Translations under genes and position numbers: made by a program
The notes under the pieces: model-generated
Databases searched by the model: none
What the model was told of the DNA's origin: nothing
The model's input: the letters and a program-made list of their open reading frames with translations, nothing else
Origin: Xenophilus sp. E41
Lineage (GTDB): Bacteria; Pseudomonadota; Gammaproteobacteria; Burkholderiales; Burkholderiaceae_C
DNA: 64,000 bases
Direction of reading: 5' to 3'
Assembly (NCBI RefSeq): GCF_003671765.1
Contig: NZ_QPIB01000007.1
Span: forward strand, 186,001 to 250,000
Part shown: positions 7,294 to 17,106 of the stretch, piece after piece
How the letters are laid out: every line of letters begins with the position of its first letter
Numbering within the stretch: position 1 is the stretch's first letter

Positions 7294-10071
7294 ATGGCCA
7301 CCAACTTCCTGACCCGACTGTTCGGCAGTCGCAACGACCGTCTCCTCAAGCAGTATCGCAAGACGGTCGAGCGCATCAACGCGCTCGAGCCCCAGTTCGA
7401 GACGTTGAGCGACGATGCACTGCGCGCCAAGACGCAGGAGTTCAAGGAGCGCATCGGCCGCGGCGAGTCGCTCGACGACATCCTGCCCGAGGCCTTCGCC
7501 ACCGTGCGCGAAGGCTCCAAGCGCGTCATGAAGATGCGCCACTTCGACGTGCAGATGCTCGGCGGCATGGCCCTGCATCACGGCAAGATCTCGGAAATGC
7601 GCACGGGCGAGGGCAAGACGCTGACCGCGACGCTCCCGGTCTACCTCAACGCGCTCACGGGCCAGGGCGTGCATGTGGTCACGGTGAACGACTACCTTGC
7701 CAGCCGCGACGCGACCTGGATGGGGCGCCTGTACAACTTCCTCGGCCTGTCGGTGGGCATCAACCTGCCCAACATGCCGCGCGAGGAGAAGCAGGCGGCC
7801 TACGGTTCCGACATCACCTACGGCACCAACAACGAGTACGGCTTCGACTACCTGCGCGACAACATGGTCTACGAGTCGGCCGACCGCGTGCAGCGCGGCC
7901 TGAACTTCGCGATCGTCGACGAGGTGGACTCGATCCTGATCGACGAGGCCCGCACGCCGCTGATCATCAGCGGCCAGGCCGAGGACCACACCGAGCTGTA
8001 CCTGGCCATCAACAAGGTGGTGCCGCTGCTCAAGCGCCAGGAAGGCGAAGCCGATCCGCGCACCGGTGAAGGCGTCATCACGCCGGGCGACTTCACGGTC
8101 GACGAGAAGTCGCACCAGGTCTTCCTCACCGAGGACGGCCACGAGAAGGCCGAGCAGATCCTCGCCGAGTTCAAGCTGCTGCCCGAGGGCGCCTCGCTCT
8201 ACGACCCGGCGAACATCACGCTGATGCACCACCTCAATGCCGCGCTGCGTGCGCGGCACCTGTACCACCGCGACCAGCACTACGTGGTGCAGAACGGCGA
8301 GGTGGTCATCGTCGACGAATTCACCGGCCGTCTGATGAGCGGCCGCCGCTGGAGCGACGGCCTGCACCAGGCGGTGGAAGCCAAGGAAGGCGTGGACATC
8401 CAGGCCGAGAACCAGACCCTCGCCTCGATCACCTTCCAGAACTACTTCCGCCTGTACAACAAGCTCGCCGGCATGACCGGCACGGCCGACACCGAGGCCT
8501 ACGAGTTCCAGGAGATCTACGGCCTCGAGACCGTGATCATCCCGCCGAATCGCCCGAGCAAGCGCGACGACCAGCTCGACCGCGTCTACAAGACCACCAA
8601 GGAGAAGTACGACGCCGCGATCCAGGACATCCGCGAGTGCTACGAGCGCGGCCAGCCGGTGCTGGTGGGCACCTCGTCGATCGAGAACTCCGAGATCATC
8701 GACGGCCTGCTGACCCAGGCCGGCCTGCCGCACCAGGTGCTCAACGCCAAGCAGCACGCGCGCGAGGCGGACATCGTCGCCCAGGCCGGGCGGCCCAAGA
8801 TGATCACCATCGCCACCAACATGGCGGGCCGCGGCACCGACATCGTGCTGGGTGGCAACGTCGAGAAGATCGTCGAGGCGATCGAGGCCGACGAAAGCAA
8901 GGACGAGGCGAGCAAGCAGGCCGAGATCGCGGACCTGCGCGCCAACTGGCAGAAGGACCACGAGTTCGTCACCTCGCTGGGCGGCCTGCGCATCATCGCC
9001 ACCGAGCGGCACGAGTCGCGCCGCATCGACAACCAGCTGCGCGGCCGTTCGGGCCGGCAGGGCGACCCGGGCTCCTCGCGCTTCTACCTGAGCTTGGACG
9101 ATCCGCTGATGCGCATCTTCGCGGGCGACCGCGTGCGCGCCATCATGGAGCGCCTGAAGATGCCTGACGGCGAAGCCATCGAGGCCGGCATCGTCACGCG
9201 CAGCATCGAGAGCGCGCAGCGCAAGGTCGAGGCCCGCAACTTCGACGTGCGCAAGCAGCTGCTCGAATACGACGACGTCGCCAACGACCAGCGCAAGGTC
9301 ATCTACCAGCAGCGCAACGAGATCCTCGACGCGGCCGCCCTCGCGGCCCAGATCGCGGCGCTGCGCGAAGGCTGCTTCACCGACCTGGCGCGCCAGTACG
9401 TGCCCGCCGAATCGGTCGAGGAGCAGTGGGACCTGCCCGGCCTGGAGCAGGCGCTGGTCAACGACTGGGGCATCGAGCTGCCGCTGGTGAAGGAGGTCGA
9501 GGCCTCCAGCGCCGTGTCGGACGAGGACGTGGTCGAGAAGGTCGTCGCCGCCGCCAATGCGGCCTACGACGCCAAGGTCGCGTCGGTGGGCCAGGAGAAC
9601 TTCACGCAGTTCGAGCGCATGGTGCTGCTGCAGAGCATCGACACCCACTGGCGCGAACACCTGGCCGCGCTGGACTACCTGCGCCAGGGCATCCACCTGC
9701 GCGGCTACGCGCAGAAGCAGCCCAAGCAGGAGTACAAGCGCGAGGCCTTCGAGCTCTTCGGCCAGCTGCTCGACTCGGTGAAGAACGAGGTGACGCGCCA
9801 GCTCATGAACGTGCGCGTGCAGTCCAGCGAGCAGCTCGAGCAGGCCGCCGACGCCATGGAAAGCCGCGGCGAGAACATCTCGAACATCACCTACACCGCG
9901 CCGACCGAGACCGGCGAGGCCGAGGTGCGCAGGGCCGAGGAAAGCGAGCGCCGCATCGCCGCCGCCGCGCTGCCGGCCGGTGCCGCGGCCTTCGCGCGTG
10001 TGGGCCGCAACGACCCGTGCCCCTGCGGCAGCGGCAAGAAGTACAAGCAGTGCCACGGCAAGCTGACCTGA
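7294..10071 (+). CDS. secA: preprotein translocase ATPase SecA
   Basis: SecA is the cytosolic/peripheral ATPase that drives unfolded preproteins through SecYEG. The 925-residue product starts at [18 protein letters not shown]. Walker A is MRTGEGKT with Lys108, the same number as in E. coli, and Walker B is in [17 protein letters not shown]. The preprotein-crosslinking domain, helicase motifs ([30 protein letters not shown]) and a C-terminal zinc/SecB-binding tail [17 protein letters not shown] are present. The start was set by this conserved N-terminus. The frame is open 144 bp further upstream, but that extension has no family similarity. Confidence 0.98.
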   Translation: MATNFLTRLFGSRNDRLLKQYRKTVERINALEPQFETLSDDALRAKTQEFKERIGRGESLDDILPEAFATVREGSKRVMKMRHFDVQMLGGMALHHGKISEMRTGEGKTLTATLPVYLNALTGQGVHVVTVNDYLASRDATWMGRLYNFLGLSVGINLPNMPREEKQAAYGSDITYGTNNEYGFDYLRDNMVYESADRVQRGLNFAIVDEVDSILIDEARTPLIISGQAEDHTELYLAINKVVPLLKRQEGEADPRTGEGVITPGDFTVDEKSHQVFLTEDGHEKAEQILAEFKLLPEGASLYDPANITLMHHLNAALRARHLYHRDQHYVVQNGEVVIVDEFTGRLMSGRRWSDGLHQAVEAKEGVDIQAENQTLASITFQNYFRLYNKLAGMTGTADTEAYEFQEIYGLETVIIPPNRPSKRDDQLDRVYKTTKEKYDAAIQDIRECYERGQPVLVGTSSIENSEIIDGLLTQAGLPHQVLNAKQHAREADIVAQAGRPKMITIATNMAGRGTDIVLGGNVEKIVEAIEADESKDEASKQAEIADLRANWQKDHEFVTSLGGLRIIATERHESRRIDNQLRGRSGRQGDPGSSRFYLSLDDPLMRIFAGDRVRAIMERLKMPDGEAIEAGIVTRSIESAQRKVEARNFDVRKQLLEYDDVANDQRKVIYQQRNEILDAAALAAQIAALREGCFTDLARQYVPAESVEEQWDLPGLEQALVNDWGIELPLVKEVEASSAVSDEDVVEKVVAAANAAYDAKVASVGQENFTQFERMVLLQSIDTHWREHLAALDYLRQGIHLRGYAQKQPKQEYKREAFELFGQLLDSVKNEVTRQLMNVRVQSSEQLEQAADAMESRGENISNITYTAPTETGEAEVRRAEESERRIAAAALPAGAAAFARVGRNDPCPCGSGKKYKQCHGKLT

Positions 10072-10114
10072 GCTGAGCCGAGCTTCCTCTTTTCTCCCAA
10101 GGCCGACGACGACC

Positions 10115-11344
10115 ATGCCCGTTCATCTCTCGCCCCCCGATCCCGCCAGCCTCCATCCCGTCGCCGGCGTGCGCATCGGCGTCGCCGAGGCCGGCGTGCG
10201 CAAGGCCAACCGCAAGGACCTCACGGTGATGCTGCTCGACGAGGGCGCGGCCGTGGGCGGCGTGTTCACGCAGAACCGCTTCTGCGCCGCGCCGGTGCAG
10301 GTCTGCCGCGACCACCTGGCGCGCGATTTCGGCATCCGCGCCATCGTCATCAACACCGGCAATGCGAACGCGGGCACCGGTGCCGACGGCCTGGCGCGTG
10401 CGCGTTCCACCTGCATCGCGCTGGCGCGCAAGCTGGAGGTGGCGCCCGAGCAGATCCTGCCCTTTTCGACCGGCGTGATCATGGAGCCGCTGCCCACCGA
10501 GCGCATCGAGGCGGCGCTGCCCGCGGCACTGGCCGATGCGGCGCCCGACCATTGGGCGCGTGCGGCCGAAGGCATCATGACCACCGACACGGTGCCCAAG
10601 GCCTTCAGCCGCCAGGTGGAACTGGGCGGCGCGACGGTCACGATCACCGGCATCAGCAAGGGCGCCGGCATGATCCGCCCGAACATGGCCACCATGCTGG
10701 GCTTCCTGGCCACCGACGCGCGCATCGCGCCGGCGCTCATGCAGCCGCTGGCGCTGCGCCTGGCCGAAGGCTCCTTCAACCGCGTGACCATCGACGGCGA
10801 CACCTCGACCAACGACTCCTTCGTGGTCATCGCCACGCAGAAGGCCGCGAACGCGCCCATCGATTCGCTCGACAGCGACGACGGCCGGCAACTGGTCGCG
10901 GCCATGGACGCCGTGGCCCGCGACCTGGCCCAGGCCATCGTGCGCGACGGCGAGGGCGCCACCAAGTTCATCACCGTGCGCGTGGAGGGTGGGCGCGACG
11001 ATGCCGAGTGCCGCCAGGTCGCCTACGCGATCGCGCATTCGCCGCTGGTCAAGACCGCCTTCTATGCCAGCGACCCGAACCTGGGCCGCATCCTCGCGGC
11101 CGTCGGTTACGCCGGCATCGCCGACCTCGACCAGACCGGCATCGAGCTGCACCTGGACGACGTGCACGTGGCCACCCAGGGCGGCCGCAATCCGACCTAC
11201 CGCGAAGAAGACGGCCAGCGCGTGATGAAGCAGAGCGAGATCACCGTGCGCGTGGGCCTGGGCCGCGGCAACGCGAGCGATACGGTCTGGACATGCGACC
11301 TCAGCCACGACTACGTGTCCATCAACGCCGACTACAGAAGCTGA
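10115..11344 (+). CDS. argJ: bifunctional ornithine acetyltransferase / N-acetylglutamate synthase
   Basis: ArgJ moves the acetyl group from N-acetylornithine to glutamate and can also acetylate glutamate from acetyl-CoA, in cyclic arginine synthesis. The 409-residue precursor self-cleaves into alpha and beta chains before the nucleophile Thr193 in the motif [14 protein letters not shown]. The usual residue after GMI is Ala, whereas this sequence has Arg. Other signatures are [30 protein letters not shown] and the C-terminal [13 protein letters not shown] [16 protein letters not shown]. It starts 43 bp after secA on the same strand. Confidence 0.97.
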   Translation: MPVHLSPPDPASLHPVAGVRIGVAEAGVRKANRKDLTVMLLDEGAAVGGVFTQNRFCAAPVQVCRDHLARDFGIRAIVINTGNANAGTGADGLARARSTCIALARKLEVAPEQILPFSTGVIMEPLPTERIEAALPAALADAAPDHWARAAEGIMTTDTVPKAFSRQVELGGATVTITGISKGAGMIRPNMATMLGFLATDARIAPALMQPLALRLAEGSFNRVTIDGDTSTNDSFVVIATQKAANAPIDSLDSDDGRQLVAAMDAVARDLAQAIVRDGEGATKFITVRVEGGRDDAECRQVAYAIAHSPLVKTAFYASDPNLGRILAAVGYAGIADLDQTGIELHLDDVHVATQGGRNPTYREEDGQRVMKQSEITVRVGLGRGNASDTVWTCDLSHDYVSINADYRS

Positions 11345-11375
11345 GCGGCGCGCATGTCGCCGGCAGCTCTGCATC

Positions 11376-11398
11376 GCCCGCTGCGCGCGGGCGCTTTT
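11376..11398 (+). terminator. possible terminator after argJ
   Basis: A 6-bp GC stem (GCCCGC 11376-11381 with GCGGGC 11387-11392) is followed two bases later by TTTT. It lies between argJ and the DUF815 ATPase. The short U-run makes it a modest candidate. Confidence 0.5.
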
Positions 11399-11420
11399 CA
11401 TTCCCTTCGAGACGACCGTC

Positions 11421-12296
11421 GTGAACGAGAAATTTGAGCGTCTGATCGAGCGCGCCGAGGCGCTCATGGCCCGCATCGAATCCGTGCTGCCGCAGCCCCT
11501 GGCCGCACCCGCCGACTGGAATGCGTCGATCGCCTGGCGCTACCGCCGGCGCAGCTCGGGCCACGGCACGCTGGAGCCGGTGCGCCACGTGGCGGCGATG
11601 TCGCTCGAGGCGCTCAAGGAGATCGACGTCCAGAAGGAGAAGATCGAGCGCAACACGCGCCAGTTCGTCGAGGGCAAGCCGGCCAACAACGTGCTGCTGA
11701 CCGGGGCCAGAGGCACCGGCAAGTCCTCGCTGGTGCGCGCCTGCCTGCATGCCTTCGCGGCCCAGGGGCTGCGGCTGATCGAGGTCGACAAGGCCGACCT
11801 GGTCGACCTGCCGGACATCGTCGAGGTGGTCGCGGGGCGGCCGGAAAAGTTCATCGTCTTCAGCGACGACCTGAGCTTCGACGAGGGCGAGCCGGGCTAC
11901 AAGGCACTCAAGTCCATCCTCGACGGCTCGGTGGCCGCATCGACCGCCAACGTGCTGATCTACGCCACCAGCAACCGGCGCCACCTGCTGCCCGAGTACA
12001 TGAAGGAGAACCTCAGCTACACGCACACGGAGGATGGCGAGGTCCATCCCGGCGAGGTGGTGGAGGAGAAGATCTCGCTGTCGGAGCGCTTCGGCCTGTG
12101 GGTCAGCTTCTACCCCTTCAACCAGGCCGAGTACCTGGCCATCGTGGCGCAGTGGCTGTCGTCCTTCGGCGTCGACGCCGCAGCCATCGAGGCGGCCAAG
12201 CCCGAGGCGCTGGTCTGGGCGCTGGAGCGCGGCTCGCGCAGTGGCCGCGTGGCCTACCAGTTCGCGCGTGACTATGCGGGGCGGGCCACTGCATGA
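11421..12296 (+). CDS. DUF815-family AAA+ ATPase
   Basis: The 291-residue product fits the DUF815 family of AAA+ ATPases, whose role is not established. Walker A is LLTGARGTGKSSL with Lys101, and the Walker B-like segment is FIVFSDDLSFDEGE. A sensor-1-like NVLIYATSNRRHLLPEYM and the arginine-finger region near LSERFGLWVSFYP follow. The start is GTG at 11421. Its TGA overlaps the ATG of mutT (ATGA, 12293-12296), so the two genes are translationally coupled. Coupling to a nucleotide-pool hydrolase is common in beta-proteobacteria, but no functional link is proven. Confidence 0.9.
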   Translation: MNEKFERLIERAEALMARIESVLPQPLAAPADWNASIAWRYRRRSSGHGTLEPVRHVAAMSLEALKEIDVQKEKIERNTRQFVEGKPANNVLLTGARGTGKSSLVRACLHAFAAQGLRLIEVDKADLVDLPDIVEVVAGRPEKFIVFSDDLSFDEGEPGYKALKSILDGSVAASTANVLIYATSNRRHLLPEYMKENLSYTHTEDGEVHPGEVVEEKISLSERFGLWVSFYPFNQAEYLAIVAQWLSSFGVDAAAIEAAKPEALVWALERGSRSGRVAYQFARDYAGRATA

Positions 12297-12727
12297 ACGC
12301 GGTTCCCGCGCCCCGCAAGCACACCGAAGTCGCCGTCGGCATCCTCATCGCGCCCGATGGCGCGCTGCTGCTGAGCACCCGACCGGAAGGCAAGCCCTAC
12401 GCCGGCTACTGGGAGTTCCCGGGCGGCAAGATCGAGGCCGGCGAGACGGTGGAGCAGGCCCTGCGGCGCGAACTGGAAGAAGAGCTCGGCATCACCATCG
12501 CCACCGCCGAGGTCTGGCGCGTGACCGAGCACGACTACCCGCATGCGCTGGTGCGCCTGCACTGGTGCAAGGTCACGGGCTGGAGCGGCGAGTTCGAGAT
12601 GCGCGAAGGCCAGCGCATGTGCTGGCAGCAGCTGCCGCTGGAGGTCGAACCCGTGCTGCCCGGCGCAATGCCGGTGCTGGCCTGGCTGGCCGAGGAACGC
12701 GGCCTGCCTTCGTCGCCCACGAATTGA
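12293..12727 (+). CDS. mutT: MutT-type Nudix hydrolase (8-oxo-dGTP diphosphatase)
   Basis: MutT removes 8-oxo-dGTP from the nucleotide pool and so prevents A:T to C:G transversions. The 144-residue protein contains a full Nudix box, G-x5-E-x7-RELxEELG, in GGKIEAGETVEQALRRELEE (about residues 43-62). It is preceded by GYWEFPGGK and followed by the dGTP-type beta strand LVRLHWCKV. Length and order fit stand-alone MutT. Other (d)NTP-cleaving Nudix enzymes remain possible. Confidence 0.9.
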   Translation: MNAVPAPRKHTEVAVGILIAPDGALLLSTRPEGKPYAGYWEFPGGKIEAGETVEQALRRELEEELGITIATAEVWRVTEHDYPHALVRLHWCKVTGWSGEFEMREGQRMCWQQLPLEVEPVLPGAMPVLAWLAEERGLPSSPTN

Positions 12728-12761
12728 TGGCGGGCGCGGTGGGCTGACGCTGCTTGAAGAT

Positions 12762-13604
12762 TCAGGCCGCGATCGAGTAGCCGCCATCCACCGGGATCGC
12801 CGCGCCGGTGACGAAGTCCGATGCCGCGCTGGCCAGGAACACCGCCGTGCCGGCCAGATCCTTCGGCTGGCCCCAGCGTCCCGCCGCCGTGCGGGCGACC
12901 ACGCGTTCGCTCAGCCCCGGCACCTGGGCGCGCGCGCCGTCGGTCAGATCGGTCGCGATCCACCCCGGCAGGATGGCGTTGACCTGAATGCCGTCGGCCG
13001 CCCACGAGGCCGCCGTCGCCTTGGTCAGCTGCACGATGCCGCCCTTGCTCGCCCCGTAGGCCGGCGCGTAGGGCGCGCCGAAGATCGACATCATCGAGCC
13101 GATGTTGATGATCTTGCCGCTGCTGGGCCGCCCCAAGGCGGCAAGAGCCCCCTCGGGGGGCAGCGAACCTCGCGCAGCGGGGAGCGTGGGGGTCATCTTG
13201 CCGCCGCCGCCCCGCTTCATCAGCGGGTGCGCCGCGCGGCTGCAGAGAAAGGCGCTGGTGAGGTTGGTGTCCATCACCTGGTGCCATTCGGCGAGCTGCA
13301 GCTGGTCGACCGGTTTGCGCACCGTGGTGCCGGCGTTGTTGACCAGGATGTCCAGTCGCCCGCAGCGCTCGGCCACGGTGTCGAAGAGCGCCTGCACCGA
13401 GGCTTCGTCGGTCACGTCGGCCGCGACGGCGAAGCTGTCGCTGCCGGCAGCGCGCAGTTGCGCCACGGCGTCTTCGGACTTCTGCGCGTTGCGTGCGGCG
13501 ACGACCACGCGCGCGCCGGCGTGTGCGAGGCCCAGCGCCATGCCCAGGCCGATGCCCCCGTTGCCGCCCGTGACGAGCGCAACCTTGCCTGCGAGATCGA
13601 ACAT
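12762..13604 (-). CDS. SDR-family oxidoreductase with in-frame repeat insertion
   Basis: This classical NAD(P)-dependent short-chain dehydrogenase has TGGNGGIG at 12-19 (Rossmann glycine motif), NNAG at 89-92, catalytic Ser in NIGSMMS (about 170) and Y183-x3-K187. The 2-deoxy-D-gluconate 3-dehydrogenase/gluconate 5-dehydrogenase group is the closest I recognise. At 280 residues it is about 28 longer than its relatives. The excess is residues 137-164, which lie between the GGGGK loop and the strand KIINIGS and are encoded by a repeat element (see 13111-13204). The active-site residues are intact, so the protein may still fold with an extra loop. Confidence 0.88.
   Translation of the reverse strand: MFDLAGKVALVTGGNGGIGLGMALGLAHAGARVVVAARNAQKSEDAVAQLRAAGSDSFAVAADVTDEASVQALFDTVAERCGRLDILVNNAGTTVRKPVDQLQLAEWHQVMDTNLTSAFLCSRAAHPLMKRGGGGKMTPTLPAARGSLPPEGALAALGRPSSGKIINIGSMMSIFGAPYAPAYGASKGGIVQLTKATAASWAADGIQVNAILPGWIATDLTDGARAQVPGLSERVVARTAAGRWGQPKDLAGTAVFLASAASDFVTGAAIPVDGGYSIAA
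13111..13204 (-). repeat. 74-bp GC-rich element with 10-bp direct repeats, inside an SDR gene
   Basis: The 10-mer ATCTTGCCGC occurs at 13111-13120 and again at 13195-13204, flanking a 74-bp GC-rich segment. Element plus one 10-mer equals 84 bp, exactly 28 codons, so the reading frame survives. The segment holds two hairpins: GCCGCC-CCAA-GGCGGC (about 13127-13142) and a GCCCCC/GGGGGG stem around 13147-13161. It resembles a family of CCCCCACGCTC...GCCCCCCGAGGGGGC repeats that I recall as common between genes in Comamonadaceae. The direct repeats look like a target-site duplication. Confidence 0.75.
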
Positions 13605-13627
13605 CCGATCAGTCTCCTATTGATATT

Positions 13628-13679
13628 GCTATGAAAAGAATAGCTGCTCGCGATTGACTGGCAAGCGCTGCGGGCCGAT
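13628..13679 (-). repeat. 17-bp palindromic repeat with flank, copy 2 (intergenic)
   Basis: The core GCTATGAAAAGAATAGC (13628-13644) is followed by TGCTCGCGATTGACTGGCAA and GCGCTGCGGGCC. Read on the minus strand this gives the GCGCTTGC...GCGAGCA flank in front of the core, as in the copy at 37181-37226. It fills much of the 217-bp gap between the SDR gene and the VWA gene. No other gene or promoter is evident in that gap. Confidence 0.75.
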
Positions 13680-13821
13680 CCCGCTTGGAAAGCCAGGTGT
13701 CGAAGGCAACGGGTGCAGGGGTCAAGCAGAAGAGACAAAGAAGACTTCTTGCATTCCTTCTGCGCCCTTTGCGCAACCTTCGCGCCCTCTGCGTTCGGCT
13801 GTCCGTATTCCTGAACCCGAT

Positions 13822-14859
13822 TCACAGGATCCGGTTGAACCAGAACAGCGACAGTGCCGCCGACAGGAAGGCCAGCAGCGCCGCGCCCATGGCGAAGAGG
13901 GCCGAGATCTCGGTTTCCTTTTTCTCCACGGTCAGGCGTGAGCTGAGCGTGTCGTACACCTTCTTCAGATCCTGCGCGGTGCCGGCGTAGAAGTACTCGG
14001 CCGAGGTCTGCTTGGCCACGGCCTTGAGCGTCTCCTCGTCCAGCCGCACACGCATCGACCAGCCCTCGAAGCCGATGGTCTCACCGTCGACGGTGCCGAT
14101 GCCCACCGTGTAGACACGCACCCCCCGGTCGGCCGCCGCCTTGGCGGCGTCCAGCGGGTCGACGCCCGTGGTGCGCTGGCCGTCGGTCAGCATGATGATC
14201 GCCGCCGAGGTGAAGGAGCCCGGCGCCACGGGCGTGAACTCCTTCTTCTGCTTGCCCGCCTGCTCGATCGCGACGCCCTGGCGCCGGCTCTGGGCGCCGA
14301 AGTCGCCGACGTCGATGCCCGCATCCGGGAACAGCGTGGCCAGCGACACCACGATGGCGTTGCCCGTGGCCGTGGCGCGCTGCAGCTGGAAGGAGTCGAT
14401 GGCGGCCACCAGGTCGTCGCGGTTGGTCGTCGGCAGTTGCGCCACGTTGGCGCTGCCCGCAAAGGCGACCACGCCCACCTTCACGTTGCGCGGCAGATCC
14501 TTGATGAAGCCCTTGGCGGCGTCTTGCGCGGCCACCAGGCGGTTGGGCTTGACGTCCTCCGCCCGCATGCTGCCCGACACGTCCATCGCCAGGATGATGG
14601 TCTGCTGGTTGGACGGCAGCAGCACCACCGCCATCGGCCGGGCAGCCGCGATCAGCATCGCCACCATGGCCAGCATGAAGAGCAGCGGCGGGATGTGGCG
14701 GCGCACCGTCTGGCCGGCGCCCATCGCCTCGCGCACGATCGACAGGCTGGCGTAGCGCAGCGCCAGCTTCTTCTTGCGGCGCAGCAGCCACACATACAGC
14801 AGCACCAGCACGGGCACGGCCAGCAACAGCCAGAGGAATTGGGGCCAGAGGAAGGTCAT
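13822..14859 (-). CDS. VWA-domain membrane protein (BatA-like)
   Basis: The 345-residue protein has two N-terminal membrane helices (about 5-27 and 57-78), a von Willebrand factor A domain and a C-terminal helix (about 320-340). The MIDAS motif is D93-V-S95-G-S97, with the downstream acidic LTDGQRTTG. Such proteins act with MoxR AAA+ ATPases in envelope or complex-assembly processes (Bat/aerotolerance type), but the precise role is unknown. It is the last gene of a minus-strand operon (protease, moxR, DUF58, VWA). The DUF4381 gene often found between DUF58 and VWA is absent. Confidence 0.88.
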   Translation of the reverse strand: MTFLWPQFLWLLLAVPVLVLLYVWLLRRKKKLALRYASLSIVREAMGAGQTVRRHIPPLLFMLAMVAMLIAAARPMAVVLLPSNQQTIILAMDVSGSMRAEDVKPNRLVAAQDAAKGFIKDLPRNVKVGVVAFAGSANVAQLPTTNRDDLVAAIDSFQLQRATATGNAIVVSLATLFPDAGIDVGDFGAQSRRQGVAIEQAGKQKKEFTPVAPGSFTSAAIIMLTDGQRTTGVDPLDAAKAAADRGVRVYTVGIGTVDGETIGFEGWSMRVRLDEETLKAVAKQTSAEYFYAGTAQDLKKVYDTLSSRLTVEKKETEISALFAMGAALLAFLSAALSLFWFNRIL

Positions 14860-14914
14860 GGCGATGCTCCGGGGCGGGTGGCAGGGCCGGGTGGGTGCGT
14901 CATCGGCTCGATCA

Positions 14915-15901
14915 TCATGCGGCGGCCCCGCGCGCGGGGGCCGCCGGCAAGGCGCGCACGCGGCGCTTGCGCATGTCGGCGAAGCGCACGATGGCCTCGA
15001 CCAGGTCGTCGTCGGTCGAGAGTTCCAGCGCGTCGACGCCGGCACGGGCCAGGGCGTCGCGCAGCGTCTGTTCGCGCTCGGCGGCGATGCGGGCGAATCG
15101 CTTGCGGAAGCCCCGATCGTGCGTGTCGACCCACAGCTGCTCGCCGGTCTCGGCATCGCGCAGCGGCACCAGGCCCAGGTCGGGCAATTCCAGCTCCAGG
15201 GGGTCGAACAGGCGCACTGCGATCACCTCGTGGCGCTGCGCGAGCTGGCCCAGCGGCTTCTCCCAGCCGGGCTCGCTCAGGAAGTCGGACACCACGAACA
15301 CCGTGGAACGGCGCGGCATCATCACCGCGGCCGAGCGCAACAGGTCCGACAGCCGCGTCATGCCCTGCGCCTTGTCGGCCTTGGCCTCCGGTGCCGGGCG
15401 CGCCATCGCGTGCAGCAGGCGCAGCACATGCTGGCGACCGCTGCGCGGCGGCAGCACGTGTTCGAGCTCGGTGCCGTAGACGAGGGCGCCGACGCGGTTG
15501 CCGTGCCGCGTGAGCAGCCGCGCGAGCACGCCGACGAAGCCCTGCGAGATCTCGCGCTTGGCCCGCGTGCCGGAACCGAAATCCACCGAACGGCTCAGGT
15601 CGAGCACGAACCAGGCCGCCATCTCGCGGTCCTCGGTGAACACGCGCACGTGCGGCTGCTGCAGCCGCGCCGTCACGTTCCAGTCGATGTGGCGCACGTC
15701 GTCGTGCAGCTGGTATTCGCGCAGGTCGGCCAGGTCCAGGCCGGTGCCGCGCATCAGGGTGCGGTAGTTGCCCTGCAGCAGGCCGTCCAGGCGCCGGATC
15801 ACCGTCCATTCGAGCCGGCGCAGCGCGCGCTCGGCCGCGCCGCCCTCGGGCAGGGCGTCGTTGGCTGCCACCTGGTCAGGCTTGCGTCGCCACCAGCTCA
15901 T
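14915..15901 (-). CDS. DUF58 domain protein
   Basis: The 328-residue product has the DUF58 core: GLDLADLREYQLHDDVRHIDWN (split here as GLDLADLREYQ and DDVRHIDWN) and TARLQQPHVRVFTEDREM. A VWA-like portion contains VLDLSRSVDFG, in place of a full DxSxS metal site. DUF58 proteins partner MoxR ATPases in conserved operons, and their biochemical role is not established. ATG at 15901 (MSWWRRKPDQ) was chosen over an upstream in-frame ATG because it matches the family start. It lies downstream of moxR, separated by a 140-bp gap occupied by a repeat. Confidence 0.88.
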   Translation of the reverse strand: MSWWRRKPDQVAANDALPEGGAAERALRRLEWTVIRRLDGLLQGNYRTLMRGTGLDLADLREYQLHDDVRHIDWNVTARLQQPHVRVFTEDREMAAWFVLDLSRSVDFGSGTRAKREISQGFVGVLARLLTRHGNRVGALVYGTELEHVLPPRSGRQHVLRLLHAMARPAPEAKADKAQGMTRLSDLLRSAAVMMPRRSTVFVVSDFLSEPGWEKPLGQLAQRHEVIAVRLFDPLELELPDLGLVPLRDAETGEQLWVDTHDRGFRKRFARIAAEREQTLRDALARAGVDALELSTDDDLVEAIVRFADMRKRRVRALPAAPARGAAA

Positions 15902-15946
15902 CGATCGTCTCCTGCTTCGATGCACTTCCGTAGCAAGTCGCAGGCA

Positions 15947-16035
15947 CCCACGGAACCGCCTTCGCCGGGCCGTCGGGTGCGCCCCCTTGCAGGGGGTTGG
16001 CGAAGCGACACGAAGTGCGCGAAGACTGGGGGTGG
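15947..16035 (-). repeat. GC-rich interspersed repeat, family B copy 1 (inside operon)
   Basis: An element of about 89 bp fills the moxR-DUF58 gap. On the minus strand it begins CCCACCCCCAGTCTTCGCG, contains the stem CCCCCTGCAAGGGGG, and ends in GGCCCGGCGAAGGCGGTTCC. Its right half matches the copy at 29151-29219 at about 36 of 44 positions. The GC hairpins may stabilise or attenuate the moxR-DUF58 transcript. Confidence 0.75.
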
Positions 16036-16041
16036 GCTCAT

Positions 16042-17064
<1,023 letters not shown>

Positions 17065-17106
17065 GCGGCGGTCTCCAGATGCAAGAGGCGAGGTGTGACG
17101 GTGTCG

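Noticed and set aside
7237-10116. Very long minus-strand open frame opposite secA (and similar long frames opposite petB, ftsK, ileS and the acyl-CoA dehydrogenases)
   Set aside because: Codon-phase shadows of GC-rich genes. The translations are His/Arg/Val-rich with no recognisable domains.
13822-15156. Longer VWA protein starting about 100 codons upstream
   Set aside because: The extra part overlaps the DUF58 gene and is an Arg/Pro/Ser-rich shadow. MTFLWPQFLWLLL at 14859 is the natural start.
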